DNA of 41,435 nucleotides from Fonticula-like sp. SCN 57-25 (taxonomy: Eukaryota > Nucleariida > Rotosphaerida). Of this stretch, positions 1 to 11,166 are shown one piece after another (the first letter of the stretch is position 1; each line of letters starts with the position of its first letter). The stretch is from assembly GCA_001724245.1 (NCBI GenBank), contig MEDX01000027.1:1-41435 (forward strand), given 5' to 3'. The notes below the pieces were generated by a model that did not search any database, was not told where the DNA came from, and saw nothing but the letters and a program-made list of their open reading frames with translations. Position numbers and translations under genes: made by a program.

Positions 1-335
1 AGCGAATACTTTAAAATGTCCATGCGCGCGGCGTGCAGCTCTGGCGGCCCCTCTGTAAAGAATTCTTCCTCTTCGCCTCCCTGCGCCTCGCTGGCGCTCT
101 CAGAAAACGACGCCAGGAACCGGGACAGCTCACTGTCGGTCAGGCAACTCATCTCCTCGCGCAGACGCTCGCGCCTATCGTGCGCATCTTCACCAAAAAG
201 ACAGATCGGATGGCCAAGCTCGCGCAAGCGCAACTTCACTTTGGCGTCATCGGTAGGCACGGGCAGCGACTTGGCGCGCTTGCGGCGCTCCAGCTCGGCC
301 AGCTCGGCGCTCATGAGCGGCGCCGACGCATCCAT
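1..335 (-). CDS. PRPF4: PRPF4 / Prp4, U4/U6 snRNP protein (5' part only; runs off the window)
   Basis: The minus strand is open from an ATG at 335 down to base 1. It begins MDASAPLMSAELAELERRKR and then reads VPTDDAKVKLRLRELG followed by PICLFGEDAHDRRERLR. This is the PSF/SFM domain that starts Prp4/PRPF4, the WD40 protein of the U4/U6 di-snRNP in the spliceosome. A later stretch, EEFFTEGPPELHAAR, also matches the family. About 111 residues are present; the WD40 propeller must lie beyond the left edge. No intron is needed in this part. The start is divergent from the ceramidase-like gene, with 156 bp of shared upstream sequence. The identification rests on a remembered family motif and is firm. 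Confidence 0.88.
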   Translation of the reverse strand, partial: MDASAPLMSAELAELERRKRAKSLPVPTDDAKVKLRLRELGHPICLFGEDAHDRRERLREEMSCLTDSELSRFLASFSESASEAQGGEEEEFFTEGPPELHAARMDILKYS

Positions 336-491
336 GGCTGAACGATGCCGCTCGAGGTAAACTAACTGGGGTGTGCACCCTATATCAAGGAACAGGTAGT
401 CTACCCAGCGGTCGTTCCGGAATCGGTCCTGGGACCAATCGTCACACGACGTTCTGTTTGCCCAACCCCGCACTTTTTCACCGACGACGTG
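336..491. promoter_or_regulatory. Shared divergent promoter, PRPF4 / ceramidase-like gene
   Basis: These 156 bp separate two oppositely directed start codons, so both core promoters must lie here. I see no TATA box. A pyrimidine-rich tract (about 460-482) precedes the plus-strand ATG. This is inferred from gene positions only. Confidence 0.5.
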
Positions 492-2540
492 ATGAAGAGC
501 GTGAGCGTGGCGCTTGTCGCCTGCCTGGCGCTCATGGCCCCGCTGGCAGCGCATGCGTGGCGCGCCGGCTCGGGTTCTCGCACCATTCTCCCGCTGTACA
601 ACGGCACGACGGACTACCTCCGTGTCATCCCGGACACTGATTATGACGATCCGGGAGCCTTCATTGAGCGCTGGGATGCTGGCCGCATCAGCGTTGGCAA
701 CGGCGACATTCAGTCGCACTGGGTCCGCGACGACCTTCGCACTCAGTCGCTCGCCATTGAGGGCGACGACGGCGTGATCCTCGTCTTCTCCTCTACCGAA
801 GTCTACATGCTTTTTGCCCCTGATCTTGTCGAGTACATGGATCGCGTCCGCGCGGCCGTCGGCGACGACATGTATGCGCGCCTCCGTTTCCTTGGCCACG
901 GTCAGCACAACCATGAGGGCCCCGACACGTCAGGCCTTGGTGGACCGGTGAACCGCGAGTACATCGAGTACCTCTTTGACCAGATGGCCGCTGCCACGCT
1001 GGACGCCCTGGATTCGCTCGAGGATGTGACTGTACGCCCCCACCCCATTGTGTGCCGAAAACGGCTAACGAGTCACTGCTTTTAGCTCCAATTCGGCGAG
1101 GTTCCTCACAACTTTGGTCTTGGCGACGGCCGCGACCCGCGCGTATACGACAATCTTGTGCACATCATGCGCGCCATCCCGCTGGCTGGCGGCGCGCCCG
1201 TGGCCACGCTTGTGCAGTGGGGCATGCACCCGGAGATCACGATGAGCTGGGCGCCCAAGACGCCGTATGAAGACTGCGAGGTGCTCGGTGTTCCCGCTGA
1301 AGAGTGCACCGCCAAGGGCCAGTTCCTCACGGGCGACTACCCTGGCATCCTCCGTCGCGTCCTCAGCGGTACGCACTGCTCTTCGGCGTGAGCGATTCCA
1401 CTTACGCTATGCGTAGATCTTGACGGCTCCCGCGAGGTCATCTACTACAACGGCGCGATTGGTAGCCAGATTGGCCCGCGCGGCCCCGTTTGGGAGATCA
1501 CCGAGGAGCACCCGCTCGGCGACGGCACGACGCTCCCGGAGGGCGCCGTCTCTCTTGGCCGCTCCTTCCGCAAGGCGTTCCTCGTCGGCGAGCAGCTCGC
1601 CATTGCCGTTGCCAACGCCGAGACGCCGTATACCGTCCCCGAAGGCTCCATTGAGTACTCTAGCGCCAAGTCCTACTCGCGCATGACCAACCCGCTCTTC
1701 AAGATTGGTACGGTTCATTGCAAACGTATTTTGTTTCTTGCTGACTAACGATTGCCTTTCTGCTTAGGTCTTTGCCCTCAGAGCGTGCTTCCGCGCGGCG
1801 ACCCCACGATCCCCGCGGTGCTTGGCTACAACCTGCGCGACCTGTACATCTGCTCGGAGCCGGCCAATGACGCCAACTGCGTCTTTGACAACTACGAGTT
1901 TGATATGAACCCGCTGCCGATGCGCAAGGGCAACTTTGCGCGCATTGAGGTACACCTGGCGCGCCTCGGCCCGCTTCGTTTCGTCACGATTCCCGGCGAG
2001 ATGTCGCCCGAGCTGTCCATCGGCGTGCCGCTTGATTTCGACACGCCCGAGGGTACCGCCAAGTACTATGTGAACCCCGACGTCCACCCGACCGGCGAGG
2101 ACTATTACTTCCCGGGCACCATCAGCGCCATGCTCAACTGCACTACGGCCGAGCCGTGCTTTGTGCTCGGCCTTACTGGCGACGAGATGGGCTACATCCT
2201 CCCCATCAGCGACTGGCATCTCACCTGCCTCGCGAACGCCACCGACTGCCTCGCCGACCACGAGGCCGGCGCCATGGACTACTTTGACTCGATGGCCGGC
2301 GCCACCTGCGAGCGCATCATTGTCGACATTGAGGCGGCCCGCCAAGAGTACACCGAGCTGTACGGCGAGGAGACGGCCACCCGCGTCATCAGCGCCTGCA
2401 CGTGGGGCCAGGTCACCTACGACACCTCGGAGCACTACGAGGAGACCAACAGCGGCGGGTGGAATGGTGTCGACGACTATTTCAGGGGCCTCAGCGAGCT
2501 CCTCGGCGTCGAGCCGCACGGTCGCTACCAGCTCGAGTAA
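492..2540 (+). CDS. Secreted neutral ceramidase-like hydrolase
   Basis: Four exons (492-1031, 1086-1368, 1417-1707, 1768-2540) give about 628 residues. Residues 1-22 form a signal peptide ending LAAHA, so the protein is probably secreted or luminal. The body resembles the N-terminal catalytic domain of neutral/alkaline ceramidases. It has a His-rich motif GHGQHNHEGPDTSG near residue 135 (family: zinc ligand region), NGAIGSQIGP near 286 (where the family carries its catalytic Ser motif) and TIPGEMSPEL near 448. Ceramidases cleave ceramide to sphingosine and fatty acid. The family consensus around the serine (GDVSP) is not conserved exactly, so substrate specificity is uncertain. Several Cys in the C-terminal half fit an oxidising compartment. 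The start is the ATG after a GTG; the signal peptide supports it. Confidence 0.7.
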
Positions 2541-2805
2541 GCAGGTTTAGAACGCTCTTTTTTGGGTTGTAGTCAATTCTTAGTGCAATTTGCTTGGTCT
2601 CGTTTCATTCCGATCTCCACGCAGGGTTAGTCGAAAAACAATAAACAATAAACGCTTTTAAAGTATTGTGTGCGTGTGAGCCCTGGCCTCACTTTGTTTC
2701 ATACTACATTGAATGGGGCTGCTGAATCGCAAGAATAAATGAAAGGGTGAACGAGACAAAAGCAACAAAGTCAGTCGAGGCTGAGCGACGGGAGAATGCA
2801 GTTGT

Positions 2806-4457
2806 CTACTTCTTGTTCAGTCTCCGCTGGCGAGCTATCACACACAGGTCAGATCAAATGACAAAAGGTCCATGCCTTCGTACCGAGGTCCTTGTTGCGG
2901 AAAATGAACTTGTCTGCCAAATTGCGGGTGCTTGTATCCTTGAACGTCATGCCAAACTTTTGGATCATCTTGTTATCCTCGAGAGCCTTGACCAGCTGCT
3001 TCTCGGCGCGCTGCGAGCTGGACACGCGCTGGTTCGTCAGGCGCATCTCCTGGATTACATCGTTGACCGCGATCATGGCCGCCATCGCCTCGAGTCCGTT
3101 CGGGCCGATGCTGCATCACCTCGCGTTAGACCGGCAGGTAGCAAGCCACAAACGTACTAGTTGCTCTCCACGTTCACGTTGTTAATGCTCTTGTTCGCCT
3201 TGAGTCCCTCGGCAATGGCGATGGCGCCGGCCTCCTTGAGGTTGCAGTTTGCAAGGAAAAGCTCAACGACCATGGTGTTGCGCGCGAGGGCCTTGCCCAG
3301 GCGAACCTGCAGCTGCTCGTCAAAGAACCTAGCAAAAAGTATCCTCTCGTCAGCATCGCAGCGTAGGTTATATTCAAGATGTGCGCACTCGTTGTTGTTA
3401 AAGTTGACCTGCCGACAGGCCATGCTGTCCTGCTCGACAAACTCGATGACGCGGAGCAGCTCCTGCTTGAACTCCTCCTTGCTCTCCTCGGTGGGCGCCT
3501 CATACGAGATGACGGCGTCGTTGCCCTTGACGGCCGCCGGAGCAGTGCCCTTAATCACCTCCGTCGTCGTGTCCGCAATGTTAAGCTCGATACCGAGGTC
3601 CTCGGCAAGCTGCGCCAGCTCTTCAGGCGACATGTTCGCGGCCAGGGCGTCCAGCTCGGGGTCACCCGTGCGCGGCACTGCACGCGCAGGCGGCGGCGTC
3701 ACGGAACGCGGCTTCTCAGCCTCCTTCACCTCGGGAGCAGCAACAACGGCAGGCGCGGCCTCGACAACCTCGACCGCAGCGGGCGCGGCAACAACAGGGG
3801 ACGCAACAGGCTCGGCCTCAGTAGTCGGCGACACGACGGCCTCAGCGGGCACAACAGGGGAAGCGGCCGGCTCAGAGGAAGCCACGGCGGCGGGGACCTC
3901 CTTAACCTCGGCAGCAGCGGCGAGCACGGGCGACGCATTGCGGGACGCCTTCTTGGGAGCAGGCGCGCCGCCGCCAAGCTCGGGAATGTCCTGAACCGGC
4001 GCCGACATGTCCGTTCCCTTGATGGCCTCCTCAACGGCGGCCTCGGTAAGCTGCTCGGGGGCGCTGATGTACACCATGGCGTGCATGAACGGGAGGATCT
4101 CCGAGATGGTGTGCTTGTGCGACGACGCCTTGGCCTTCTTGAGAGAGGGCGCAGAGTCGGACACATTCACAACAAGCACGTACACCTCCTCACCTGCGCG
4201 GGCCTGAATGTAGCCGTACGTCACATTCTAGCAAATAACGGGTCAGCTACACAATAGCGGCAGATGCAGCGAGGAAGGCACACCTCCTTGCCGAGCAAGT
4301 CGCGCGCGCCATCGATGCCGCCCGCGCCCGAGCCCAGCACCGTCAGCTTGTTGCGGGAGTCGCCATAACCAAGAACAAACCAGTTCTCGTTGTTCTCGTG
4401 GTGGCGAATGCGCAGGTACGCCGCCTTGATGGACGGATCAGAAGTGTCCAGAGTCAT
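2806..4457 (-). CDS. Coactosin/ADF-H domain fused to tropomodulin-like leucine-rich domain
   Basis: Five exons (4457-4284, 4227-3389, 3328-3158, 3110-2884, 2834-2806) give 479 residues. Residues 1 to about 135 form an ADF-H/coactosin domain (MTLDTSDPSIKAAYLRIRHH at the start, later MRR-like LKKAKASSHKHTISEILPF), which binds F-actin. An Ala/Pro/Glu-rich linker follows to about 280. Residues about 310-479 match the tropomodulin C-terminal leucine-rich domain: VNFNNNEFFDEQLQVRLGKA, INNVNVESNYIGPNGLEAM, KFGMTF and a terminal NKDLARQRRLNKK. Tropomodulins cap actin filament pointed ends. The N-terminal Tmod tropomyosin/actin-binding segments were not recognised, so the ADF-H domain may replace them. 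The second intron (3388-3329) is 60 nt and stop-free, so the frame alone does not reveal it; removing it restores the domain. Confidence 0.8.
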
Positions 4458-4788
4458 TGCTGCAGCGTTCGCGGGGCAGGAGCAATCAGGAGAACAGAAA
4501 ACGGATGCGGTTTCCACAGCCGTTTCAAGATCGCTCGATATGGGTACAAAGTGATCAATGGAAATCAATCACTTTGCACCATCAAAGTGGCATCTTCCGA
4601 CTTTGCTATGGGGTCGCCTTGCAAGCCTTGCCGTCTGGGCAAATAAAGAAAGAAACCAATTCAAAGGTGGAAAAGGGCAGCCCCGGGGTCAATTCAGGCG
4701 ACTGTACTAGGCTGTTCAACTGTATCATTTGCAGTAGTATCCAGATATATTTAGTGTGTCAGATATGTACACATCAACTTGCATGTAT
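4458..4788. promoter_or_regulatory. Intergenic: upstream of the coactosin-tropomodulin gene, 3' side of the UBX-LRR gene
   Basis: No gene was found in these 331 bp. The part next to 4457 is the promoter/5'UTR of the minus-strand fusion gene. It holds three copies of CAAAGTG in alternating orientation (4547-4553 direct, 4570-4576 inverted, 4583-4589 direct), able to form alternative small hairpins. The right-hand part is 3'UTR of the UBX-LRR gene. Confidence 0.5.
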
Positions 4789-7700
4789 TTACACGTCAAT
4801 ATCCATATTGTTGTCGTGCCTTGCTCGGAGGGGGACCGGTTTGGCCAGGCGTACGGTAGCGAGCCCTGGGAGCTTCTCCTTTATCCCGGCGATGGCGGCC
4901 TCGGTTACATTGGTAATATCCAAACCAAGAGTTTCGAGAGAGCGAAACGAAGCCAGACAAGGAATGTCATCATCGGTGAGGGCTGTTCGACTAAGGTTCA
5001 ATACCTTGAGTGTCCTCACGACGCCCAACGAGGCGAGCGCCTGCAGCGCTTTCCCGGTGATGTTTGTTTCGGCGAGCGACAACGACCAAAGGTTATTAAG
5101 CGCGCTCAGCGCAGCCACTCCTTCATCAGAAACGCGCGTGCGCTCCAGGTGCAGCTCCTCCAGGTGCAAAAGATGACGTGAAATCGAGACGAGCGATTTG
5201 TCGGTGATGTGCGAACCCGTCAGGACAAGCGTGCGCAGCGATGCGGGGGTGCCGCCGGGCGATGAGCAAATGGCAGCGACGCCGGCGTCCGTAAGGCCGG
5301 GAAAGCTGGAGAGCTCCAGAGACACAAGGGATAGCCGCGAACCTAGCAAAGTGAGAGTTAACAAACAGTCTGTTTCGGCCACAACACACCTTGCCCCATG
5401 ATAAAGGTTAGCAGCGCGTCGATGTCAAGCTCGCGGCTGGGAAAGGTCAATGTATGCAGCGATCCACATTCTGCAGGATGTGAGAAAAAGTCTGAAATTG
5501 AAACAGTGCGCACCGCGAAGCGGCAGTAAATCCTCGACCTCGAGGCCTGTGCCGTCCAAAAAGAGCTCCAGGAGAGTCGGGAGTGCCGCGACGCACTCAA
5601 AATGCCGCCCGTCGACTAGGCAGTTTCGAATGGAAAGGCGGCGCAGCTCCTTGAAGCCACCTCTGAACGACAATAGATCTTTCAAGTTGGTCTGTTCCAT
5701 GATCAGTGTCTGCAGACTCGGCAAGGCTGGCTCTGGCGTCAATAAAAAGAACCAAAAGTAGTGGACGTACGCGCGAGCGCCAAAAGGACCTTTCTCGTAA
5801 TCCCCGGGCACTGGCTGATATCAAGCGTCTCCAACTTGTGCAAATGCTCGACAAGCACAGCAATGCCTGCGTCGGTCACCCTTGTTCCCGCCAGCTTCAC
5901 CTCTCGCAGCTCGCGCAGCCCTAGCGACCCCGCAATGTAAGCCCGCCGCCAGAAAAGGCCGCAATAGCGCACCTGCCAAGTGCTTTACGCCCTCGTTGGT
6001 GACTGTGCAGTACGACAAATCGAGCCGCATGAGTCGCGCCGCGCGCGCAAGGGTTGCCACACCGGCGTCCGTCACGTACGACGACGACCGGACCGAGAGG
6101 TCCAATAGCGCGCGACACTCGGCCGCTGCAGCGACGAGTTCATTGGTAGCGCCCGCGTAGCCATCGAGGCTCACGCGAGGCACGCCACCGCCGCTGCCGC
6201 GACCCAACAGCAAGAGGTTACTGCGGTCGAGGCGGTTGGAGGCGCGCAGGTTCTGGACCACAGCCACTGCAGTTGAGCCATGAAGCTGCCTAAGTGAAAT
6301 CTTGCGCGACAACTGCGGATCGCACAACAAATCTGCAAGGGAAAGCATGAGCGACCGATACAAACCTGAAAATACAGAGATGTACCGCACAGCCGACCTA
6401 TGCACAGCATCTGCAGCGACCGGATTTTGCCTCGCACGGGCGTTGGGCGTTGAATTGCCACCGGCGCGGGCGCTGCTACCGCGCTGGTGGCAGCGCGCTG
6501 TGCAATCACGTCGGCCTACATCACAGTAAGCAGCAGGAACAAAACGTAAATATATGAAACGCACTCGAAGCCTCCTTGTTGCCGCGTCGACTTGAGCAAC
6601 TGGCTCGTTCACTCCTTGCAATTCGGTTGCCTGCGGCCCTGCGGTGCTGCCCAATGTCTGACCGACGCCCCACTGCCGCACGCGCCTCGCCGGCCTCCCT
6701 ATTCCCCTCCCAAATTGGTCCACGATGTTGTGTGGTTGGTCGGCGGGCGCAATATTTGTGCGTTGCCGGTGTGGCACCGCCGGCCCGTGGTCATCCTCGT
6801 CTGTGTCGTCAGAATCACTCGCCGACGCGTCCATATCCACATCGTCGTCTTCTTCTTCTTCCTCCTCCTCCTCTTGCTGTTCTTCTTCAGATAAAGGACG
6901 GCGTCGAGAAAAAGGACCAGAATGGCTTGTGCTAATTTCCTCGTTCTCTGTGCGATCGATGGGTGCCGCAACAGGTTCGGCCGCAACGACCGGTCGCACA
7001 ACGACCAGGGACGCGTTCGGCACGAGCCCTGCGTCGGCCAAGCTCATCTCGCCGTCGTCAAACTTGTGCGGTGGAAACTGCCTGAAAAGCGCCGCACCCT
7101 CTACTGCAATGTGCTCACCCGGGTGCGCCTTGCGGATTGCCTCGAGCACGTCGGCGATGCGTGCGCTCGCATCAAAGGTCGCACGAAATTCGCTGCCGCT
7201 CGGCAGGCGCACTTTGAGCGCCGCCGTCGGGCTCCCCGACGCGGCCATCGCGGGTGTAGCACCCGCTGCCACAGCTTCGACATTGTCCTTGCTGGATGGC
7301 GCGCGGGGAGGCGCACAGGCAAGGCGGCGCTGCTTGTCTGCCTCGATTTCGAGCCGGACAAGCTCCGCGGCGCGACGGTCGTCCGCGCGCTTGCTCTTGG
7401 CAATGCTCGTCGCTTCGTCCACAATGCGCTGGTGCTCGCGTTCAAGCTGCTTTTCACGGTCGGTGAAGCGCGCAAAGCGACTCCGCACCGCTTCGTCAAC
7501 AGGATGCTCGGCCGACGACGGTGCTGGAGGCGGCTCGAGCGGCGTGTCCCAGTTGATAGTGATCGGCGTCTGTTTGGAAGGACTTGGCACTTCGGGTGGT
7601 GATGCGGACAAACGAGGCCCACCGCGCGCGCCGAGCTGAAGAGTCGCGGGAGCAGCAGCAGCGGCATCGAATCGGCCGCCGACCGAAGACGCGGCAAGGA

Positions 7701-7873
7701 TGCTGTCACCATCGCCCCTGTTAACCGGCCGAAGCAAAAAACCAAGAAGCGATTCCGTACGTTGCAACAAGGCGGCTGATGTCGGCTTCAGGCTCTTGTG
7801 CAATGGCTTGTGCCGCCGTCTGTACGTCAAAGCCCATGGCAGCGAGCTGCGCTATACGATCGTCGTCCGCCAT
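4789..7873 (-). CDS. UBA-UBX-leucine-rich-repeat protein
   Basis: Eight exons (7873-7761, 7717-6565, 6515-6386, 6332-5973, 5920-5771, 5732-5514, 5470-5390, 5342-4789) close in frame to 919 residues. Residues 1-40 are a UBA domain (RIAQLAAMGFDVQTAAQAI), which binds ubiquitin. A charged helix follows at about 120-180, then a UBX domain at about 205-285 (LKVRLPSGSEF... FRQFPPHKFDDGEMSL), the fold used by p97/Cdc48 adaptors. A Glu/Asp run lies at about 313-340. From about 470 to the end there are cysteine-containing-type leucine-rich repeats (units such as VTDAGVATLARAARLMRLDL and ITDKSLVSIS). The combination suggests an adaptor linking ubiquitinated targets, chosen by the repeats, to Cdc48. The intron at 6385-6333 was chosen among alternatives. 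The final exon ends NNMDIDV. Confidence 0.75.
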
Positions 7874-7984
7874 GCCAGGCCCCTTGTCGACAGCACGAAT
7901 GGTGACGTAAACACATCTCACGTGACCGAGCTTGAACCGATCAAGTGCGATTCAAACGGTTTTGAGTTTGGAGGATCGCGCGCC
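7874..7984. promoter_or_regulatory. Short divergent promoter, UBX-LRR / NEDD1
   Basis: Only 111 bp separate the two start codons, so the genes must share a bidirectional promoter or have overlapping 5'UTRs. GACGTAA and CACGTGA-like half sites occur at about 7903-7925. Inferred from gene layout. Confidence 0.45.
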
Positions 7985-10162
7985 ATGACCGAAGGGGTGA
8001 GCGGCGCTCCGCTTCTTTCCGTTTCGGGCTCGGTATCCGTATGGCGCGACGCGTCCGGTGGTCTTTTACACTCGTGCAATGCGGTAAGAAGCGGCGCGAG
8101 CACGTGCGCAGCACCGAGGTCCACACCCACTGGCGGTTACGCGGTAGGGACGGCGCAGGGCACGATCGAACTGCTCTCGGCATCTGGGGCGGTGGAGAGG
8201 AGCCTCGTGGCTTCGCCCGGTGCTGCCGTGCGCGCGATATGCTTTGACAGGCAGGCGCGGTATCTTTGGGCGGCCGGCGAGGCGACAAAGGTGGTGCTCT
8301 TTGATCTCTCAGACCAAGCCAGGTCGACGCCGCGCGCGGCTTTGATGGTACGCAGCACCACGCTTGTTTCAAATGCTAATGACGGGCTCACTGTGTGACG
8401 ACAGTCGCTTGAGGCGCCTGCGACGAGCGTTGCGCTCAACAGGATCGAGACGCATCTTGCCGTGTCGACCGCTGCCGGCCACATCGTCGTCTACGACTTG
8501 ACGACTCACCGTTCCACGTCGCTCATAACTGAAACGACGCAACGCATCTCGGCCATCGCGTTCAACCCGTATCGCCCTAAACTTTTGGCCGCCGCCTGCG
8601 AGGACGGTAGCGTGCGCCTCTTTGACGTCGCGGCGTCCCTGCTCCCGCTTCATACCTTTGAGGCGGCGCACAGCGCATCGTGCACCGGCCTCGCGTTCTC
8701 GACTCAGTACAAGATGGTTATGGCGTCCGTGGGGTTGGACGACTGCATCGTCCTCTATGATGTAGAGAAGAAGACGTGCGCAGTTTGTTCCATGAAACAT
8801 TCTCTCATTGCGTTGACGTTGGTAGGGTGCTGCGGACGTTCTCTGCCAATGTGCCGATGGTGTCCGTGACGTTTCGACCCGATGGCCGCATCTGCGCCGG
8901 CTCGACAACAGGTGCGCCTTGTTATCCTGCGCAGCGATTTGTACCGGGCTGACCAGCGTTGTTCTTAACCGCGCCCCTTAGGCTTGATCATTACGTATGA
9001 CTTGAAGCAAGGAAAGACAACTGCTTCATTCGAGGCCGACAAGGACGGCGCGCCGGTGTCATTTATTGCGTCCATGGTGTGTACTTTTCCAATTGTGTTT
9101 TGATTCTAACCCTTTTTGCAGCTCGTTTCGGCTGGCGCCTCCGCAACTTCCCCTGCCGGCGGCCCGTCAAAGGACTTGGCGAGCCAGGCGGCCAAGCCGA
9201 GCCCTGCCACTGGGGCGAGGCCTGCAGCCTTGAGTTCTGTAGCGTCCTCGACCGCGCAGTCACCGACGACGCGCTCGCCGACAATGGCGCCGCTCTTTGG
9301 GCCGCGCGACGGCGAGGCGGCGCCCGCGGCCGACGGGGACGCTGTGCTCAGCGCCAGGGCGCCGGTCGAGGAGGACCCGCTTGTGGTCAAACCCCGGCCC
9401 GGGTTGGTCCTGGTGCAAGGCGAGGCGGGAGCAGCAAAGGTCGCCTCGACGGCGCCACCACAAAGGGCGGTTGAAACTCCGCAGCCGGTGCAGAATCATC
9501 AAGCCGCCGCTGCGCAGAAGCAGACGCGGCCGGCAACGTCAGAATCGGCGCCTGGTACGCCAAAACTGTTTTATGCGAATGGCGATGAGCCTCTGCCGCC
9601 GCTCGACTTTGGCACAACGAAATCATCAGCCGCTGCGGCGGCGGCGAAGTCTACAGCGTCTGCGGTTGAAACAGCGTCTCCTGTCCACGAGAACGGCGCG
9701 TTGGGTGCGCTGAAGGGACCAGCGACAGGGTCTTTGACCCCTGCTCCCGCGGCAGAGCCCTCCGCGGCGCGTATCGGCGACAATAAATTAGCGGCCGCGG
9801 TGCCGAGTTCGCCGAGCGGAGAGTATGAGGTGAGGCGGACGGCCGAATCGCGGTCTGTGTCTGGGTCGAGTGCCGCCATGGCCGCAGCGGCAGCAGTGGC
9901 TGCAGCAGCGTCGAGCCGCAATGCCTCGATATCGCTTTCCGACCGGCAGATGCTGGTTGGCGTGGTCGAGGAGGCGGTGGAGCGGATGCGGATCGGCATC
10001 CATCAAGATATGCAAAACATGCATCTGGAGATTTTGAGACAGTTTTATTTGCAGCAGCGGGAAATGGAGAAGCTCGTGAAGCGGATGGTTCCCACTGAGG
10101 AGCTTTTGGAAGAGTTGCGAATGTTGCGGGAGGAGAACGATAGGCTCAGGAAGACGTACTAG
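7985..10162 (+). CDS. NEDD1: NEDD1-like WD40 protein (gamma-tubulin recruitment)
   Basis: Five exons (7985-8347, 8405-8775, 8826-8911, 8982-9076, 9122-10162) give 651 residues, close to the usual size of NEDD1. Residues 1 to about 350 form a WD40 propeller (blades such as IAFNPYRPKLLAAACEDGSV and VTFRPDGRICAGSTTG). A long low-complexity Ala/Ser/Pro region follows. The last about 75 residues are a helical segment, VEEAVERMRIGIHQDMQNMH, then QFYLQQREMEKL and a coiled coil. That tail is the conserved NEDD1 segment that binds the gamma-tubulin ring complex and brings it to centrosomes, basal bodies and spindles. The C-terminal signature makes NEDD1 more likely than another WD40 family. Its presence fits a lineage with centrioles or basal bodies. 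Confidence 0.8.
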
Positions 10163-10230
10163 ACTAACGATTATCGGTGTATTTAATAATGATATTATAC
10201 AAAACATATATGGACATTTAGGGCTTGGTG

Positions 10231-11166
10231 TTAGAGGGTGTACGACCGCAGGGTCCGCTTCGGCGCTGCGGGGATGTAGCCTCTGATCAGCTGGAGCGTC
10301 CACCAAAAGTTGAGCGAGCCCAGCGCGGTCTATCACGACGAATGTAAGCAAGAGCGGCGACAACTGTAAAACGAACCATGTTGATCAAGGACGCGGTGAT
10401 AACAAACCAGTGCGTCTGCCTGACATTCTTGACGAAGTCGCCCTTGTCCAGCGCGTACTTGATGGCCCACGGCCAAACAAACGTCCTAAAGACGAGCACG
10501 GTTAGGAGCCTCACGAGCAGGAGATTCCCCTCTGCCTTGGACCCCTTCCAGTCGGGGCGCGCCCTCTGCATGACCCACAGCAGGTTCTGCGGGATCACCG
10601 ACATCTCGGTGATGGAAAACGCCGCCGGGAAGAAGGGCGCCTGGCGGAAGCACATCATGAAAAAGCACCCCAGGGCCTCGAGAATGTGGTGCATCCACAT
10701 GACGGCGCCGTCCTCCCGGTGGATGGCCATGACGACCATGTCGTAGAGGGCGTATCCAAGCGTGGTGCTAAAGAGAACATCGAGTTGCTTCGGGTATGGC
10801 CGAAACACGTCCTTTTCAAACGAACGCCGATGAAAGATGATGTCGATCGCCAGCAGCGAGACCGCCGCTCCATGCAGCGAGGACACAACCTTGTTGGGGA
10901 TATGGTATGAGAGGTCCGACGGCGAGAGGCGGTTCAGTGATGGGAAGAGCTTGGGGAGGAGACCGCGGGCGACGACATGCGTAACGGCGCACGACCCAAG
11001 GACCTTGAGTGCCCGCTCAATGAACTCGCGGCGAACGGCAAATCGGCGCTTTCTCAAATCCTGTTTCACTACATGTTAGAGTGGAGGTAGGAGGAGCGTA
11101 GTGGCGTACCTCGGGGAGCGAGGGCGGCGGCAGCTCGCTCGTCGATCCAGTGGCCCCGTGCGCCAT
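10231..11166 (-). CDS. TLC-domain multipass membrane protein (TMEM136/TLCD-like)
   Basis: Three exons (11166-11110, 11060-10377, 10329-10231) give 279 residues. The middle exon carries hydrophobic segments and polar motifs of the TLC (TRAM-LAG1-CLN8) family: HREDGAVMWMHHILEALGCF with its paired His, then FFPAAFSITEMSVIPQNLLW. The last exon, found by splicing out a 47-nt stop-free intron (10376-10330), ends LNFWWTLQLIRGYI, the usual last transmembrane helix; without splicing the tail is a basic nonsense peptide. TLC proteins act in ER or plasma-membrane lipid metabolism or trafficking; the reaction of this one is unknown. It is convergent with NEDD1 (68 bp between stops). Confidence 0.78.

Noticed and set aside
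1764-2519. 251-codon antisense frame over the ceramidase-like gene
   Set aside because: Composition is that of an antisense shadow; the plus strand has a signal peptide and conserved motifs.
3379-4257. 292-codon plus-strand frame over the tropomodulin fusion
   Set aside because: Antisense of the Ala/Pro/Glu linker, no domain recognised.
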